Of a stretch of DNA of 64,000 nt, positions 32,601 to 40,392 are shown one piece after another (position 1 is the first letter of the stretch; each line of letters opens with the position of its first letter). The translations under genes and the position numbers were made by a program. This DNA is from Scopulibacillus darangshiensis. Lineage in GTDB: Bacteria; Bacillota; Bacilli; Bacillales; Sporolactobacillaceae. The notes beneath the pieces were generated by a model. That model worked only from the letters and a program-made list of their open reading frames with translations, was not told where the DNA came from and did not search any database. Location of the stretch: NCBI RefSeq assembly GCF_004341035.1, contig NZ_SLXK01000009.1, positions 62,001-126,000 on the forward strand, read 5' to 3'.

Positions 32601-32663
32601 ATAGAAGGTGTCAATGGCTTTGCTTCCGCTGCTGAAATTAACGTGTTTAAAACAAAAAAATAG
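29634..32663 (+). CDS. Secreted GH31 glycosidase with NEW3 and F5/8C domains
   Basis: 1009-aa exported enzyme. A signal peptide ends near VHAKG (residue 27). The GH31 barrel spans about 260-600, with the presumed nucleophile Asp in RKLDVAW (about 357) and acid/base Asp in WTGDQTG (about 406), then a DUF5110-like beta domain, a NEW3 domain (about 765-850) and a C-terminal discoidin/CBM32-type F5/8C domain (about 875-1005). The KLDVAW and VEGWAGTQR pattern resembles GH31 enzymes described as alpha-N-acetylgalactosaminidases more than alpha-glucosidases; I recall this from family knowledge and it needs checking. TTG 29634 has AGGAGAGG just upstream. It is likely cotranscribed with the GH123-like gene. 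Confidence 0.88.
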   Translation: MIKTKGRILFLLMICFLLIGTSAVHAKGQNTKSKKEEATTIGNVTDISADGNTYIFSAGKTKVRVVFYEHDMFRIQMAPDGKFTDPTKGKIVLKDDLPSIKTQWDDAGDYYKISSKHVVLRVYKHPMRFALYKDDNKTLIWKETKGLTWTDDKTVQTLSRGGKEQFFGGGMQNGRFSHRGEKINISTSYNWNNGGHPNPSPFYMSTKGYGVFRNTFASGTYSFNDPVKASENEKRFDAYYFYGPSLKDILDGYTELTGRPFMPPIYGLELGDSDCYNEDGETTTDALKIADGYKKHDFPAGWMLVNDGYGCGYENLEKAGKELRDRHIQLGLWTEDGLKNGKWEVQKAGVRVRKLDVAWVGPGYEFAFDAAKSAFDNIEANSNSRGFVWMVEGWAGTQRHAVMWTGDQTGSWDNIRFTIPTIAGSGLSGMAYTASDVDGIFGGSPETYVRDLQWKTLTPVLMTMSGWAPKDKQPWVYGEPYTSINRKYLDLHERLLPYIYSYADIAHETGVPPVRSLVLEYPNDPNTWDDTTKYEFMLGESFLVAPVYKDSKERNGIYLPKGTWVDYWNGKVYKGPRLINNYSAPLDKLPLFVKAGAIVPMRAPNTNDYDRAQQRPLTLDLYPQGNSDFSLYMDDGVTREYKEGASAKQHIKMSAPKKGRGNVKITVGALKGKFAGKPEHRGYELTLHTGKKPANVAMGKGEKLKQYKSRDAFDKADNGWFYDKHDRGGIVHVKTTPMSVDKPFTITLHGTSSIGGKEADPAALTRLQAPDKLTPAKPAEVKATFLNGSDADMKNVDLSLDLPDGWSVQPKTDTNFKKVKNGQKVTAVFTVTAPDETKEGIYSIIARADFKQRGREYSASEIDDTYVINPYKIPQSQMTASATSEQTGSDPASHAIDGDPNTMWHTDWSGSDHLPQSITVDLGGTYNINEIKYLPRQSGTNGIITKYKLYVSTDGKNFREVSSGTWDNDKKEKGATFNAIDASYIKLEAIEGVNGFASAAEINVFKTKK

Positions 32664-32669
32664 GGCTTG

Positions 32670-32925
32670 ATTAGGAGGTTGTGACAAAACTAAAAGAGTT
32701 TTCATATGCCGAACAATAAAATGAAAAGTATAATAGCAAATGCGAAGCGTAGTCAAAACACGAAAGACTCCTACGGGAACAGCACGTGTCCGAGGCCCCC
32801 GCAAGAAAGCGGTTTTACCTTTCTGAGGAGGCTGAAGCCGTGCCCGTGGTAAGCGAAGTATTTTGACGGAGCGCTTCGTTGCTTTTTATGAGTAAAATAC
32901 TTCTGTCCCAGCCTCTTTCCGCTTT
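32670..32925. repeat. Bacillaceae-type dispersed intergenic repeat
   Basis: About 255 bp bounded by inverse ends: AGGAGGTTGTGACAAAACT at 32681 and the complement-like CTTCTGTCCCAGCCTCTTT at about 32900. The middle (GACTCCTACGGGAACAGCA, CCCCCGCAAGAAAGCGG, GAGGAGGCTGAAGCCGTGCC) resembles the intergenic repeat found in many copies in Bacillus-type genomes. It fills the 366-bp gap 32664-33029, where I see no gene. Spurious open frames across it are artefacts. Confidence 0.8.
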
Positions 32926-33029
32926 ACCGGGAATCAATTTAAGATTTATTTAATAACTTATTTATCAGGTGTTTAGAATTGCCGGTTATCATGAGAACAA
33001 GAGGAAAAGACAGGATGTGAGTTACGAGT

Positions 33030-33683
33030 ATGAAAAAGAACCCAAAAAAGAGTTGGTGGATTTTAGTCATTGTGTCAGTTGGGGTAATGGTCCCATTTAT
33101 GATTCCGTATTTCACTTTAGATTCTGATAAAAGCCGGGTGCCGCTCGCACCGGCGACACATGAATATCCTATCTTAGTCAGCCATATTGTTTTTGCTTTT
33201 ATTGCTTTAATAACGGGGCTTCTCCAGTTTGTCGAGCGGATTCGCATCACCAATCCCAAGATCCATCGCATTATCGGCAAAATTTACGTCAGCAGTGTCT
33301 TTATAAGTGGTCTCCTTGCTTTGGCCGTCATTTTTTATGTTGAAAACTTCACAAAATCAATGGCTTTTCTCACTTTGGCTATTCTATGGTTATTCACATG
33401 CTGGAAAGGTTATCGCAAGGCTGTTAAAAGGCATTTTAACGAGCACCGTGTATGGATGTTGCGCAGCGTTGGTTTGACTTTGGTCGCTGTAAGTGCCCGC
33501 CTATTAGTGCCTGTGCTTCTCCTCCTGTATTACATTTTAAATGATTTCAGTCTTCCAGGTGGAAGAGATCAGGTATTCGAAGTGATTTTAAATGTGAACA
33601 TCTGGGTAGGCCTGGTTCTCAACTTTATTATAGTTGAATGGGTGATTCTTAAGAAATCAAAAGGAAAAAACAAAAAACCATAA
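33030..33683 (+). CDS. DUF2306 membrane protein
   Basis: 217-aa protein with about six to seven hydrophobic segments. It matches DUF2306: a first helix, the GLLQF segment, the conserved HRIIGKIYV motif (about residue 80) and the later HFNEHRVWMLRS block (about 135), both with His and Arg that could hold haem or a quinone-like ligand. Function is not established for the family. It is unrelated to the glycan genes around it and starts shortly after a dispersed repeat, suggesting local rearrangement. The start ATG has AGGATGTGAG upstream, a weak ribosome site. Confidence 0.82.
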   Translation: MKKNPKKSWWILVIVSVGVMVPFMIPYFTLDSDKSRVPLAPATHEYPILVSHIVFAFIALITGLLQFVERIRITNPKIHRIIGKIYVSSVFISGLLALAVIFYVENFTKSMAFLTLAILWLFTCWKGYRKAVKRHFNEHRVWMLRSVGLTLVAVSARLLVPVLLLLYYILNDFSLPGGRDQVFEVILNVNIWVGLVLNFIIVEWVILKKSKGKNKKP

Positions 33684-34009
33684 ATGAGTATACCCCCAAG
33701 TGCTGTGATCTACAGTGATGACCACGGTAAGACTTGGAAACGAGGGGAGTCGCCAAACGACGCGATTCGAGAAGCGGCAAAGCACGTTTGATCTTTTCCA
33801 ATCCGGCAAGTACGAGCGGCCGGCAAAATGGCACGATCAGAATTAGCGAAAATGGCGGCAAGACCTGGAATCGTTCCTCTGTCGTTACCCCAGGCGATTA
33901 CGCATATTCAAGCTTAACCGTGCTGCCGAACGGAAAAATTGGTTTGCTTTATGAAAATAATAAGGGCAGCATAATGTTCACAACGATTTCCCGATCAAGC
34001 CTTAAATAG
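33684..34009 (+). pseudogene. Exo-sialidase remnant
   Basis: Two pieces of a BNR-repeat sialidase in different frames. From 33699 one frame reads AVIYSDDHGKTWKRGESPND, with an Asp box (SxDxGxTW). From about 33790 another frame reads RLIFSNPASTSGRQNGTIRI, SENGGKTW (second Asp box) and SSLTVLPNGKIGLLYE, ending at 34009. The middle between the two Asp boxes and the whole 5' two thirds of the gene are missing. It cannot make an active enzyme. The next gene is an RpiR regulator, a class that often controls sialic acid or amino sugar genes. Confidence 0.78.
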
Positions 34010-34072
34010 AGGTTAAGTTTAATATCCGCTCCCAGGATATATGTATAATGAGAAGGGTGAGGGGGTGGCAAC

Positions 34073-34906
34073 ATTCTATCATTTCTAGACAGCAACCTTA
34101 AATTAACGAAATCTGAGAAAAAGTTGTATGATTTTATTGATGATCATCACGAAGATATTATCTATGACTCTATCACGGAACTATCGGAGAAATCCGGTAT
34201 CGGCAACGCAACAATCGTCAGGTTCTGCAAAAAACTGGGATTTAAAGGCTATCCCGAATTCAAGGTAGCTTTGGTCCGAGATTTGTCAGCCCGGGTACCC
34301 GGCAATGTCTTCAGCGGACCGATTGAACAGGAAGATTCTATAGAAACCATTGCCAAGAAATTTTACAAGGTCAATTTGGAAGCCCTCGAGGCAACAATGT
34401 CAAATATGGATTATGACATGATCAAGAAAGCGGCCCTGCTATTTAGAAAAGCAGGCAGGGTTCACTTTGCAGGCATCGGACACTCCGGTATGACGGCTTT
34501 GGAAACGAAATATAAGTTTATGAGAATCGGCTTTCATTCAGACGTCTATACTGACGACCATACCATGCTGATGATGGCGTCGATTATGGACAAAAGTGAT
34601 TTGGTTTTTGCGATTTCTCATTCGGGCGAAACAAAAGAGATCGCTAAAATGCTGAAAATCGCCAAGACGAATGGGGCGCATATTATTTTCATCACGGGAA
34701 ATCCCTCACCCGTAAATAAAGATGATGTTGATTATGCCATCCATTACAGTTCGACAGAATCCCTTTTTCAAACCGGTGCCGTGTCGACGAAAGTCGCCCA
34801 ACTGTTTGTCATTGATCTCATATACACAGAAGTGGCCAGACTATCGATGGATGACGCGATTGGGAAGAAAATTAAAACAGCTCAAATTATAAAAACAAAT
34901 AAGTGA
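34073..34906 (+). CDS. RpiR/MurR-family sugar-phosphate-responsive regulator
   Basis: Regulator with an N-terminal RpiR helix-turn-helix (LTKSEKKLYDF through IVRFCKKLGFKGYPEF) and a C-terminal SIS domain binding phosphosugars (FAGIGHSGMTA, FAISHSGETKEI). The only normal start codon in frame, TTG 34124, would cut off the first helix (KLTKSEKK lies before it). The full helix needs a start at ATT 34073, which has a GAGGGGGTGG site four bases upstream. ATT is a rare start, so either translation is weak or an ATG was lost by mutation. It follows a dead sialidase and may have controlled sialic acid use. A terminator follows. Confidence 0.82.
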   Translation: MLSFLDSNLKLTKSEKKLYDFIDDHHEDIIYDSITELSEKSGIGNATIVRFCKKLGFKGYPEFKVALVRDLSARVPGNVFSGPIEQEDSIETIAKKFYKVNLEALEATMSNMDYDMIKKAALLFRKAGRVHFAGIGHSGMTALETKYKFMRIGFHSDVYTDDHTMLMMASIMDKSDLVFAISHSGETKEIAKMLKIAKTNGAHIIFITGNPSPVNKDDVDYAIHYSSTESLFQTGAVSTKVAQLFVIDLIYTEVARLSMDDAIGKKIKTAQIIKTNK

Positions 34907-34937
34907 TGGCCAAAGAGCTTGAATTTGGAAAAAGTAT

Positions 34938-34976
34938 GCCCTGCACACGTCCTGTCACGCGTACAGGGCTTTTTTA
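34938..34976 (+). terminator. Rho-independent terminator after the RpiR gene
   Basis: GCCCTG (34938-34943) pairs with CAGGGC (34964-34969), extended inwards by partly complementary ACACGT and ACGCGT, then six T. Confidence 0.8.
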
Positions 34977-34980
34977 GTTA

Positions 34981-35067
34981 ATCAGAAAGTATAACTTTCT
35001 GACGCACATAAGTGCAACTACGCCTCTGTCTTCGCCAAAGGCTCGCCAATCGGCGAGTTTTCTTTAC
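34981..35067 (-). repeat. Dispersed repeat, copy B
   Basis: Inverse-orientation copy of the element at 22555-22645. Read on the minus strand it starts GTAAAGAAAACTCGCCGATT and includes TAGTTGCACTTATGTGCGTC and the small hairpin AGAAAGTTATACTTTCT. It sits between convergent genes, so it may also serve as a terminator. Confidence 0.7.
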
Positions 35068-35084
35068 CTGATGGAAATTAATAT

Positions 35085-35822
35085 TTATGGTTTATACCCT
35101 AATTTAGACGAGATGCGCATACCGAATGCCACTGCTTTCTCTATTAATAGGTTTTGTCTTTCCTCAGTTATATTGAAATTGACATAACCTATACTTATTG
35201 CACCTATTAGTTCCCTCAATTGATTAAATACAGGGGCTGCAACGGATGATGTGCCTTGTGTTTTCTCACCGTGACTTATGCCGTAACCCTTTTGTTTCGT
35301 AGAATTTAGCAAGTCTACAAAAGCATCCTTTTCTTCTCCAGTTAATAATGCGTTGACGATTTTCACAGCTTCATCCTGTGGCATGTGAGCAAGCATCACT
35401 TTATTAGCGGCTCCGATGTTCATAGGGATACGTATGCCTAATTGGTCATTAATCCTGATTGGATTTGTCAAACAATCAATTCTTTCGACGACCAAGGACT
35501 CGAGTCCAAATGGTTTACTAAAGTAAATACTCTCTTCCACTTCTATCATTAATTTTTCCATTTCCGGGCGTATTAAACTTACGAAGTCCAAACTATCGTA
35601 CAACTGCAAGCCGTATTCTAACCATGTATTTCCCAATGAATAGAGTTTTAGCTCTGGGTCTTGTTGAATCAGCCCATGTTTCTTCATTGAAGCTAGTAGG
35701 CGATGCATCGTGCTAACAGGTAAATCACATGCCTTAGACAGTTCAGTAATCGAAAACCATTTTTTTATGTCATTGCTGGCAAGGACTTCTATTGTCTGCA
35801 TTGCTCGATCAATCGATTGCAT
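35085..35822 (-). CDS. IclR-family transcriptional regulator
   Basis: 245-aa regulator with an N-terminal winged helix (ITELSKACDLPVSTMHRLLASMKKHG, about residues 23-48 hold the recognition helix) and a C-terminal IclR ligand-binding domain (GAANKVMLAHMP, KGYGISHGEKTQGTSSVAAPVF). It is divergent from the two DDAH-like genes, 170 bp apart, and is the probable regulator of that pair. The shared gap contains a dyad, ATAATATT at 35900 and AATATTAT at 35927, that could be an operator. The effector is unknown. Confidence 0.92.
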   Translation of the reverse strand: MQSIDRAMQTIEVLASNDIKKWFSITELSKACDLPVSTMHRLLASMKKHGLIQQDPELKLYSLGNTWLEYGLQLYDSLDFVSLIRPEMEKLMIEVEESIYFSKPFGLESLVVERIDCLTNPIRINDQLGIRIPMNIGAANKVMLAHMPQDEAVKIVNALLTGEEKDAFVDLLNSTKQKGYGISHGEKTQGTSSVAAPVFNQLRELIGAISIGYVNFNITEERQNLLIEKAVAFGMRISSKLGYKP

Positions 35823-35899
35823 ATCCTCATCTCCTAATTTATCTATTATCTACTATAACTTATAAATAACTGGATTAGAAAGATTCGATAAATTCAAAA

Positions 35900-35934
35900 A
35901 TAATATTAACACAAAAGCTTAGCATCAATATTAT
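35900..35934. promoter_or_regulatory. Candidate IclR operator
   Basis: ATAATATT (35900-35907) and its exact inverse AATATTAT (35927-35934) flank 19 bases in the divergent gap between the iclR gene and its presumed targets. The words are AT-only, so chance is possible. Confidence 0.35.
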
Positions 35935-35995
35935 CATAATCAAGGGCTTTCTATTTACGGAAGCTAATTTCACAATATGGAAATGAGGTGTGACA

Positions 35996-36877
35996 TTGTC
36001 TTACTGTCAATCGATGGTAGAGCGGCTTAATACAGTTATCGTAAAACGTCCAAAAGAGGCATTTATTAATCAAGATTATTTAAGCAAAGAATGGGAGAAA
36101 TTCAACTTCATCAAGGAACCCAATTTTACAGAAGCTGAAAACGAATATAATGAGTTCATCACCATTCTTAGAAAACATGTGGAACACATTGAATTTTTGC
36201 CTGCTTCAGAAATAACAGGACTAGATTCTCTCTATGCCCACGACCCTGTAAAGTTCACGGGAAAAGGTGCTATCATTTTAAAATCAGGGAAAACATTGCG
36301 GCAGCCAGAAGCGGACGTTTATAAAAAGCTTTTGCAAGAAAAAAACATTCCAATAATAGGCGAGCTTACAGGTAGTGCTGTTGCGGACGGGGGTGATATC
36401 GTGTGGTTGGATGATCGAACTCTGGCCGTAGGACGCGGTTATCGGACGAATGATGAAGCGATCCGGAAAATTAAGGAAATGACTAAGGAGATGGTCGATG
36501 AATTTATAGTTGTTCCACTTCCGCATGATCAGGGAGAGGCCGAATGTCTCCATCTCATGTCACTCATAAGTCTTGTGGACACTAATCTTGCTGTCGTTTA
36601 TTCGAGATTAATGCCTGTCTTTTTTCGGCAATTACTTATAAAACGCGGCATTCGGCTTATTGAGGTTCCTGAAAAGGAATATCATAGACTCGGTTGCAAT
36701 GTCCTTGCTTTGGCACCACGAGTTTGTGTTATGGTTTCAGGAAATCCTTCTACAAAACAAAAATTAAAGGATGCCGGGGCGACCGTTTATGAATACAAGG
36801 GGCATGATATTTCTTATCTTGGAACAGGCGGACCGACCTGTCTTACCTGCCCGGTCATACGGAATTCAGGAGGCTAA
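35996..36877 (+). CDS. DDAH-like guanidine-group hydrolase (first of pair)
   Basis: 293-aa member of the amidinotransferase / dimethylarginine dimethylaminohydrolase superfamily, which acts on guanidino groups through a catalytic Cys-His pair. Visible: the DPVKF and GGDIVW segments (about residue 85 and 130), HLMSLISLVD with the likely catalytic His (about 182), and the C-terminal GGPTCLTCPV with the likely catalytic Cys (about 282). TTG 35996 is preferred: GAGGTG ends five bases upstream, and the GTG at 35990 lies within it. It heads a two-gene unit with a paralogue 72 bp on. Product would be citrulline-like plus an amine, or a related compound; the substrate is unproven. Confidence 0.85.
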   Translation: MSYCQSMVERLNTVIVKRPKEAFINQDYLSKEWEKFNFIKEPNFTEAENEYNEFITILRKHVEHIEFLPASEITGLDSLYAHDPVKFTGKGAIILKSGKTLRQPEADVYKKLLQEKNIPIIGELTGSAVADGGDIVWLDDRTLAVGRGYRTNDEAIRKIKEMTKEMVDEFIVVPLPHDQGEAECLHLMSLISLVDTNLAVVYSRLMPVFFRQLLIKRGIRLIEVPEKEYHRLGCNVLALAPRVCVMVSGNPSTKQKLKDAGATVYEYKGHDISYLGTGGPTCLTCPVIRNSGG

Positions 36878-36949
36878 TGACCACTTTTAAGAGTAAAATC
36901 ATTAATCGCGGGGAATTTTAAGAGCTAAATCACCGTGTGGAGGCCAAAA

Positions 36950-37804
36950 ATGGATTTCCCTAAAGATTCCCTAAGTAAAGTAACTTGTCACAATGAATAT
37001 GGGACCCTCCAGCGCGTCCTTTTATGTACACCACAGTTCATGGAAATAAAAGAGGTCATTAATGAAACACAGGAGCGTTTTGTCAACGATGATATCAATT
37101 CTCTTCTAGCAGTGGAACAACATGAATCACTTATTAAAGTTCTAGAGAAAGAAAATATCGACGTCATCCTTCTTACCGCAAACGAAAAATTTCCGGAACA
37201 GGTGTTTACCAGAGATATTGGATTTACAGTCGGTGAGACGTTGTTTTTGGCCAACATGAAGCGCAAAGTTCGACAAAACGAAGATAAAACATTCGCCAAA
37301 TGGCTCACTGAACATGGCATTTCTTTTGAATCAATAAAAAATGGGAGTATTGAAGGCGGAGACGTCATCGTTGACAGTACCAGAGTATGGGTGGGTTCCA
37401 GTGACCGGACCTCCATGGAAGCAATTGATGAACTGAGGGGGAAATCCCCTGGCTTCGAGATAACAGCAGTGCCATTTATGGAAGAGTATTTGCATCTTGA
37501 TTGTGTGTTTAACATTATCTCACCGAACGAGGCGTTAATTTATCCGAAAGCTTTTGATAGAAATGTTGTCAACACATTGTCTTCGTGTTACGACTTAATT
37601 GACGTGTCATCAAAAGAGCAATTCACCCTGGGAACCAACATTCTTTCGATAGGTAATCGAACCGTGATCAGTTTGCCTATAAATAAGGAAGTGAACAAAA
37701 AGCTGCGGAGACGGGGATTTTCTGTCGTGGAAGTGGACATTTCCGAAATCATTAAATCCGGGGGTTCCTTTCGCTGCATCACCCTGCCGCTGATAAGGGA
37801 ATAA
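36950..37804 (+). CDS. DDAH-like guanidine-group hydrolase (second of pair)
   Basis: 284-aa paralogue in the amidinotransferase superfamily. It shows RDIGFTVGETLFLANM (about residues 86-101), IEGGDVIVD (about 127), HLDCVFNII with the likely catalytic His (about 180) and the C-terminal SGGSFRCITLPL with the likely catalytic Cys (about 277). ATG 36950 has GTGGAGG six bases upstream; the GTG at 36935 is too close to that site. The two DDAH-like proteins differ widely, so they may act on different guanidino compounds or in sequence. The unit is divergent from an IclR gene and has no transporter attached. Confidence 0.85.
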   Translation: MDFPKDSLSKVTCHNEYGTLQRVLLCTPQFMEIKEVINETQERFVNDDINSLLAVEQHESLIKVLEKENIDVILLTANEKFPEQVFTRDIGFTVGETLFLANMKRKVRQNEDKTFAKWLTEHGISFESIKNGSIEGGDVIVDSTRVWVGSSDRTSMEAIDELRGKSPGFEITAVPFMEEYLHLDCVFNIISPNEALIYPKAFDRNVVNTLSSCYDLIDVSSKEQFTLGTNILSIGNRTVISLPINKEVNKKLRRRGFSVVEVDISEIIKSGGSFRCITLPLIRE

Positions 37805-37811
37805 AAAAGGA

Positions 37812-37855
37812 CTGGGCGCATTGCCGGTTTCCGCCTCCTTTCCGGCTTGGCCCAG
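37812..37855. terminator. Possible hairpin between convergent genes
   Basis: CTGGGC and GCCGG pair with CCGGC and GCCCAG around a pyrimidine-rich loop, between the second DDAH-like gene and the oppositely oriented exporter gene. No T-run follows, so termination is uncertain. Confidence 0.45.
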
Positions 37856-37873
37856 CCCAGCTGCGGCCGAGAC

Positions 37874-38812
37874 TTAGAACTTGCTTTTAAGTTCTAAATA
37901 CTTTTCCATTTCATTTACAAAATGCGCAAGGGATGAACGGATCTCGAATTCCTGTCGATCCTGTGGCAACGGGGATTCGCGAAATTCCACCCGCATGGCT
38001 TCCAAATCTTCTAGGAACTGATCTGCCGTGTTTTTTGGCGATACCCTTTGGCTTAAGCGATCCAAAAAATCCGAAATGTGCCTTCCTTGTTTATAAGTCC
38101 GGTCAAGCGAGGCAATCATCGGCATAAGCCGCTCTAAGATTTCAAATTGTTCTCCCCGCATTATAAAATACGAGTGGTAACTGTCCTTTTTTTGGAAGGG
38201 GTGATTTTCAATATCCTTAAGTGAGAGGGATTTGGCTTCTTTTAAAATATCGGCTGTTTCAAGAATTTCTTTTCCTGTCCAATCTGAGTCACCGTCACGA
38301 AGATAGGTGGCGAACTCCTTTAAAATGATCGCAAAGTTTTCTTCAACTTTTTTTCGGTATCTCGTAATTTGATTTTCCAAACTCGGCATATACCAGTTAA
38401 GTAAAAGCGCAACGCCAATGCCGATGACAATAACGCCAACTTGGTCCCAGATAATGGCCCAAGTCGTTTGCCCTTGGGAGTATAGCTGCAAGATAATAAC
38501 CGAACTTGTTCCTACAGCATCCTGCGCCCTCAGTTTTACAATGGATGGAATGAACAACAGTAAAACGAGCATAATTGTCCAAGGGTGATACCCCAGGAGA
38601 TGAAAAAAGATGACTGAAAACACCATCGCCAACACACATGCTACAAACCGTTGCAGTGCACTGAATAATGATGCCTTTTTGGTTGGTTTAATACATAAAA
38701 TTGCAATGATGCCTGCCGAGATATAAAAATTTAGCCCCAGCAGCTGCGCAACGCCAACAGCAATGCCAGCCCCAATTGCGGTTTTTAAAGTTCGATAGCC
38801 TACATTAAACAT
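37874..38812 (-). CDS. Aromatic acid exporter family protein (FUSC/DUF939-like)
   Basis: 312-aa protein with about five to six N-terminal membrane helices (residues 10-150, starting VGYRTLKTAIGAGIAVGVA) and a C-terminal cytosolic alpha-helical domain (about 165-312, with QKKDSYHSYFIMRGEQFEIL). This fits the ArAE_1/DUF939 group, represented by Bacillus subtilis YqjA. Members are grouped with aromatic acid and fusaric acid exporters, but a transport function is not shown for most. It stands as a single gene with its own upstream gap. Confidence 0.83.
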   Translation of the reverse strand: MFNVGYRTLKTAIGAGIAVGVAQLLGLNFYISAGIIAILCIKPTKKASLFSALQRFVACVLAMVFSVIFFHLLGYHPWTIMLVLLLFIPSIVKLRAQDAVGTSSVIILQLYSQGQTTWAIIWDQVGVIVIGIGVALLLNWYMPSLENQITRYRKKVEENFAIILKEFATYLRDGDSDWTGKEILETADILKEAKSLSLKDIENHPFQKKDSYHSYFIMRGEQFEILERLMPMIASLDRTYKQGRHISDFLDRLSQRVSPKNTADQFLEDLEAMRVEFRESPLPQDRQEFEIRSSLAHFVNEMEKYLELKSKF

Positions 38813-38918
38813 CCTGTCTCCCCAATAGTTCTATATTTTTCACCCGGAAAATTAACATATCCTATCGTTATTTTACCCTGTCCTGTCCCGCTCAACAACT
38901 TTAGTGCAATAAGAAAGC

Positions 38919-38948
38919 AAACGAGCAGCCATGGACGGCAGCTCGTTT
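38919..38948. terminator. Terminator of the gabT operon
   Basis: AAACGAGC pairs with GCTCGTTT, with an inner GCC/GGC pair, lying 33 bp beyond the permease stop on the minus strand. Confidence 0.65.
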
Positions 38949-38980
38949 ATTAAAAGCTTATATTTTTTTCCCAGTTTTAT

Positions 38981-40336
38981 TTAGGAAGCGGCATCCACAT
39001 CGTTAATGCTTAATTCCGGCGGGGATTTCCGGAACATTTTCGTTAAATATAATAGGTAAACGAACCCTATTGCCGCCCATATCACCCCAAGAATCAATGC
39101 GTTTTTGTCTAAATTAATCAGGAGCCATAGATCAAAAAAGGCGCCGATTAAAGGAAGCAAAAGATAAAAAATAATATTTTTTCCTGAACGCATACCCTTT
39201 TTAACAAAATAATGCCCAATAACAGAGAGGTTAACAAAGGTAAAAGTGACAAAGGCACCAAAATTAATAAAGGAAGTTGATGAAGCAACATCCATTTTCA
39301 ATGCGAGAAGGGCAATAACAGCGACGGTTAAAAGATTAAATATGGGTGTATGATACCGTTTGTGAAGAAAACCAAAAACCTTCTTCGGTAATACGCTGTC
39401 GCGTCCCATCGCAAATAATAAACGTGATGCACTGGCTTGAGCGGATAAACCGGAAGCGAATTGAGCCGTAATCATGCCAGCGAGGAAAATCGCGCTAAAT
39501 AAATTTCCCCCAATAAACTTTGCGATTTCAAATCCAGCAGAATCAATGTTTTTGAAATGATGAAAGTCCGGATAGACGAGATAAATAAAGTAAGAAGTGA
39601 TAACAAACACGCCCCCGCCTATTAAAGCAACAAAAAAGATCGCACGCGGAATCGTTTTTTTAGGATTAATGGTTTCTTCCGATAATGTCGTGACTGCGTC
39701 AAAACCTAAAAAGGAGTAACAAGCAATGGAAGCTCCAGTTAAAGCAAGTGAAAAAGATGCATGACTGTTAAAAAAACCAGCTGAAGAAAGAAATGTACCT
39801 GTCCCTTTTCCATTCATGAGACAAATGATCGATAAGATAATGAACAAAAAGATAACAAGAAATTGGAACAGCATCATTAAAAAATTCACTCGGGATGACA
39901 CGCGAAGACCTACAAAATTAATAATGGTTGTTACAACAATAAAACCTGCTATCCAAATCCAATTAGAAACAGAAGGAAAAGCTGCATGGAGGTAAACGCT
40001 TCCAATTAACCAAATGACCATAGGAAGAAATAAATAATCAAGCAGTACCGCCCAGCCTACTAAAAATCCTAAATGAGGATTGATTGATTTCCGTGTATAA
40101 GTGTAGGCGGATCCTGACACGGGATAAGCTTGTACCATTTTACCATAACTATAGGCAGTAAACAGCATGGCAATTAAAGCAATAAGGTATGCGGTCGGAA
40201 CAAGACCGTTTGTCGCTTCGGCTATGACACCATAAGTGCCAAATACAATCATTGGAGCCATATAGGCAAGTCCAAACAAAACTAACGGTGTTATTGTGAG
40301 TGATCGTTCCAAAGATTTTCTTCCATTTTCCATCAA
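38981..40336 (-). CDS. APC-family amino acid/polyamine permease
   Basis: 451-aa permease with about 12 membrane segments. The N-terminus has the APC signature GLAYMAPMIVFGTYG and the long conserved YSYGKMVQAYPVSGSAYTYT block (about residue 64-83), then LGFDAVTTLSEE (about 220). This pattern resembles putrescine importer PuuP-type and YfnA-type permeases. It is the last gene of gabT-gabD-amidase-permease on the minus strand, 56 bp after the amidase. A polyamine, GABA or a related amide is the likely cargo. A second, similar permease lies at 52443 beside a ureohydrolase. Confidence 0.88.
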   Translation of the reverse strand: MMENGRKSLERSLTITPLVLFGLAYMAPMIVFGTYGVIAEATNGLVPTAYLIALIAMLFTAYSYGKMVQAYPVSGSAYTYTRKSINPHLGFLVGWAVLLDYLFLPMVIWLIGSVYLHAAFPSVSNWIWIAGFIVVTTIINFVGLRVSSRVNFLMMLFQFLVIFLFIILSIICLMNGKGTGTFLSSAGFFNSHASFSLALTGASIACYSFLGFDAVTTLSEETINPKKTIPRAIFFVALIGGGVFVITSYFIYLVYPDFHHFKNIDSAGFEIAKFIGGNLFSAIFLAGMITAQFASGLSAQASASRLLFAMGRDSVLPKKVFGFLHKRYHTPIFNLLTVAVIALLALKMDVASSTSFINFGAFVTFTFVNLSVIGHYFVKKGMRSGKNIIFYLLLPLIGAFFDLWLLINLDKNALILGVIWAAIGFVYLLYLTKMFRKSPPELSINDVDAAS

Positions 40337-40392
40337 ACCAACCTTCCTTTAGCTTATTTATCCCCCAAAAGGTTAATATAAATTTGGCGAAA

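Noticed and set aside
32592-32804. 70-aa minus-strand frame
   Set aside because: Lies across the dispersed intergenic repeat, where such short frames arise by chance.
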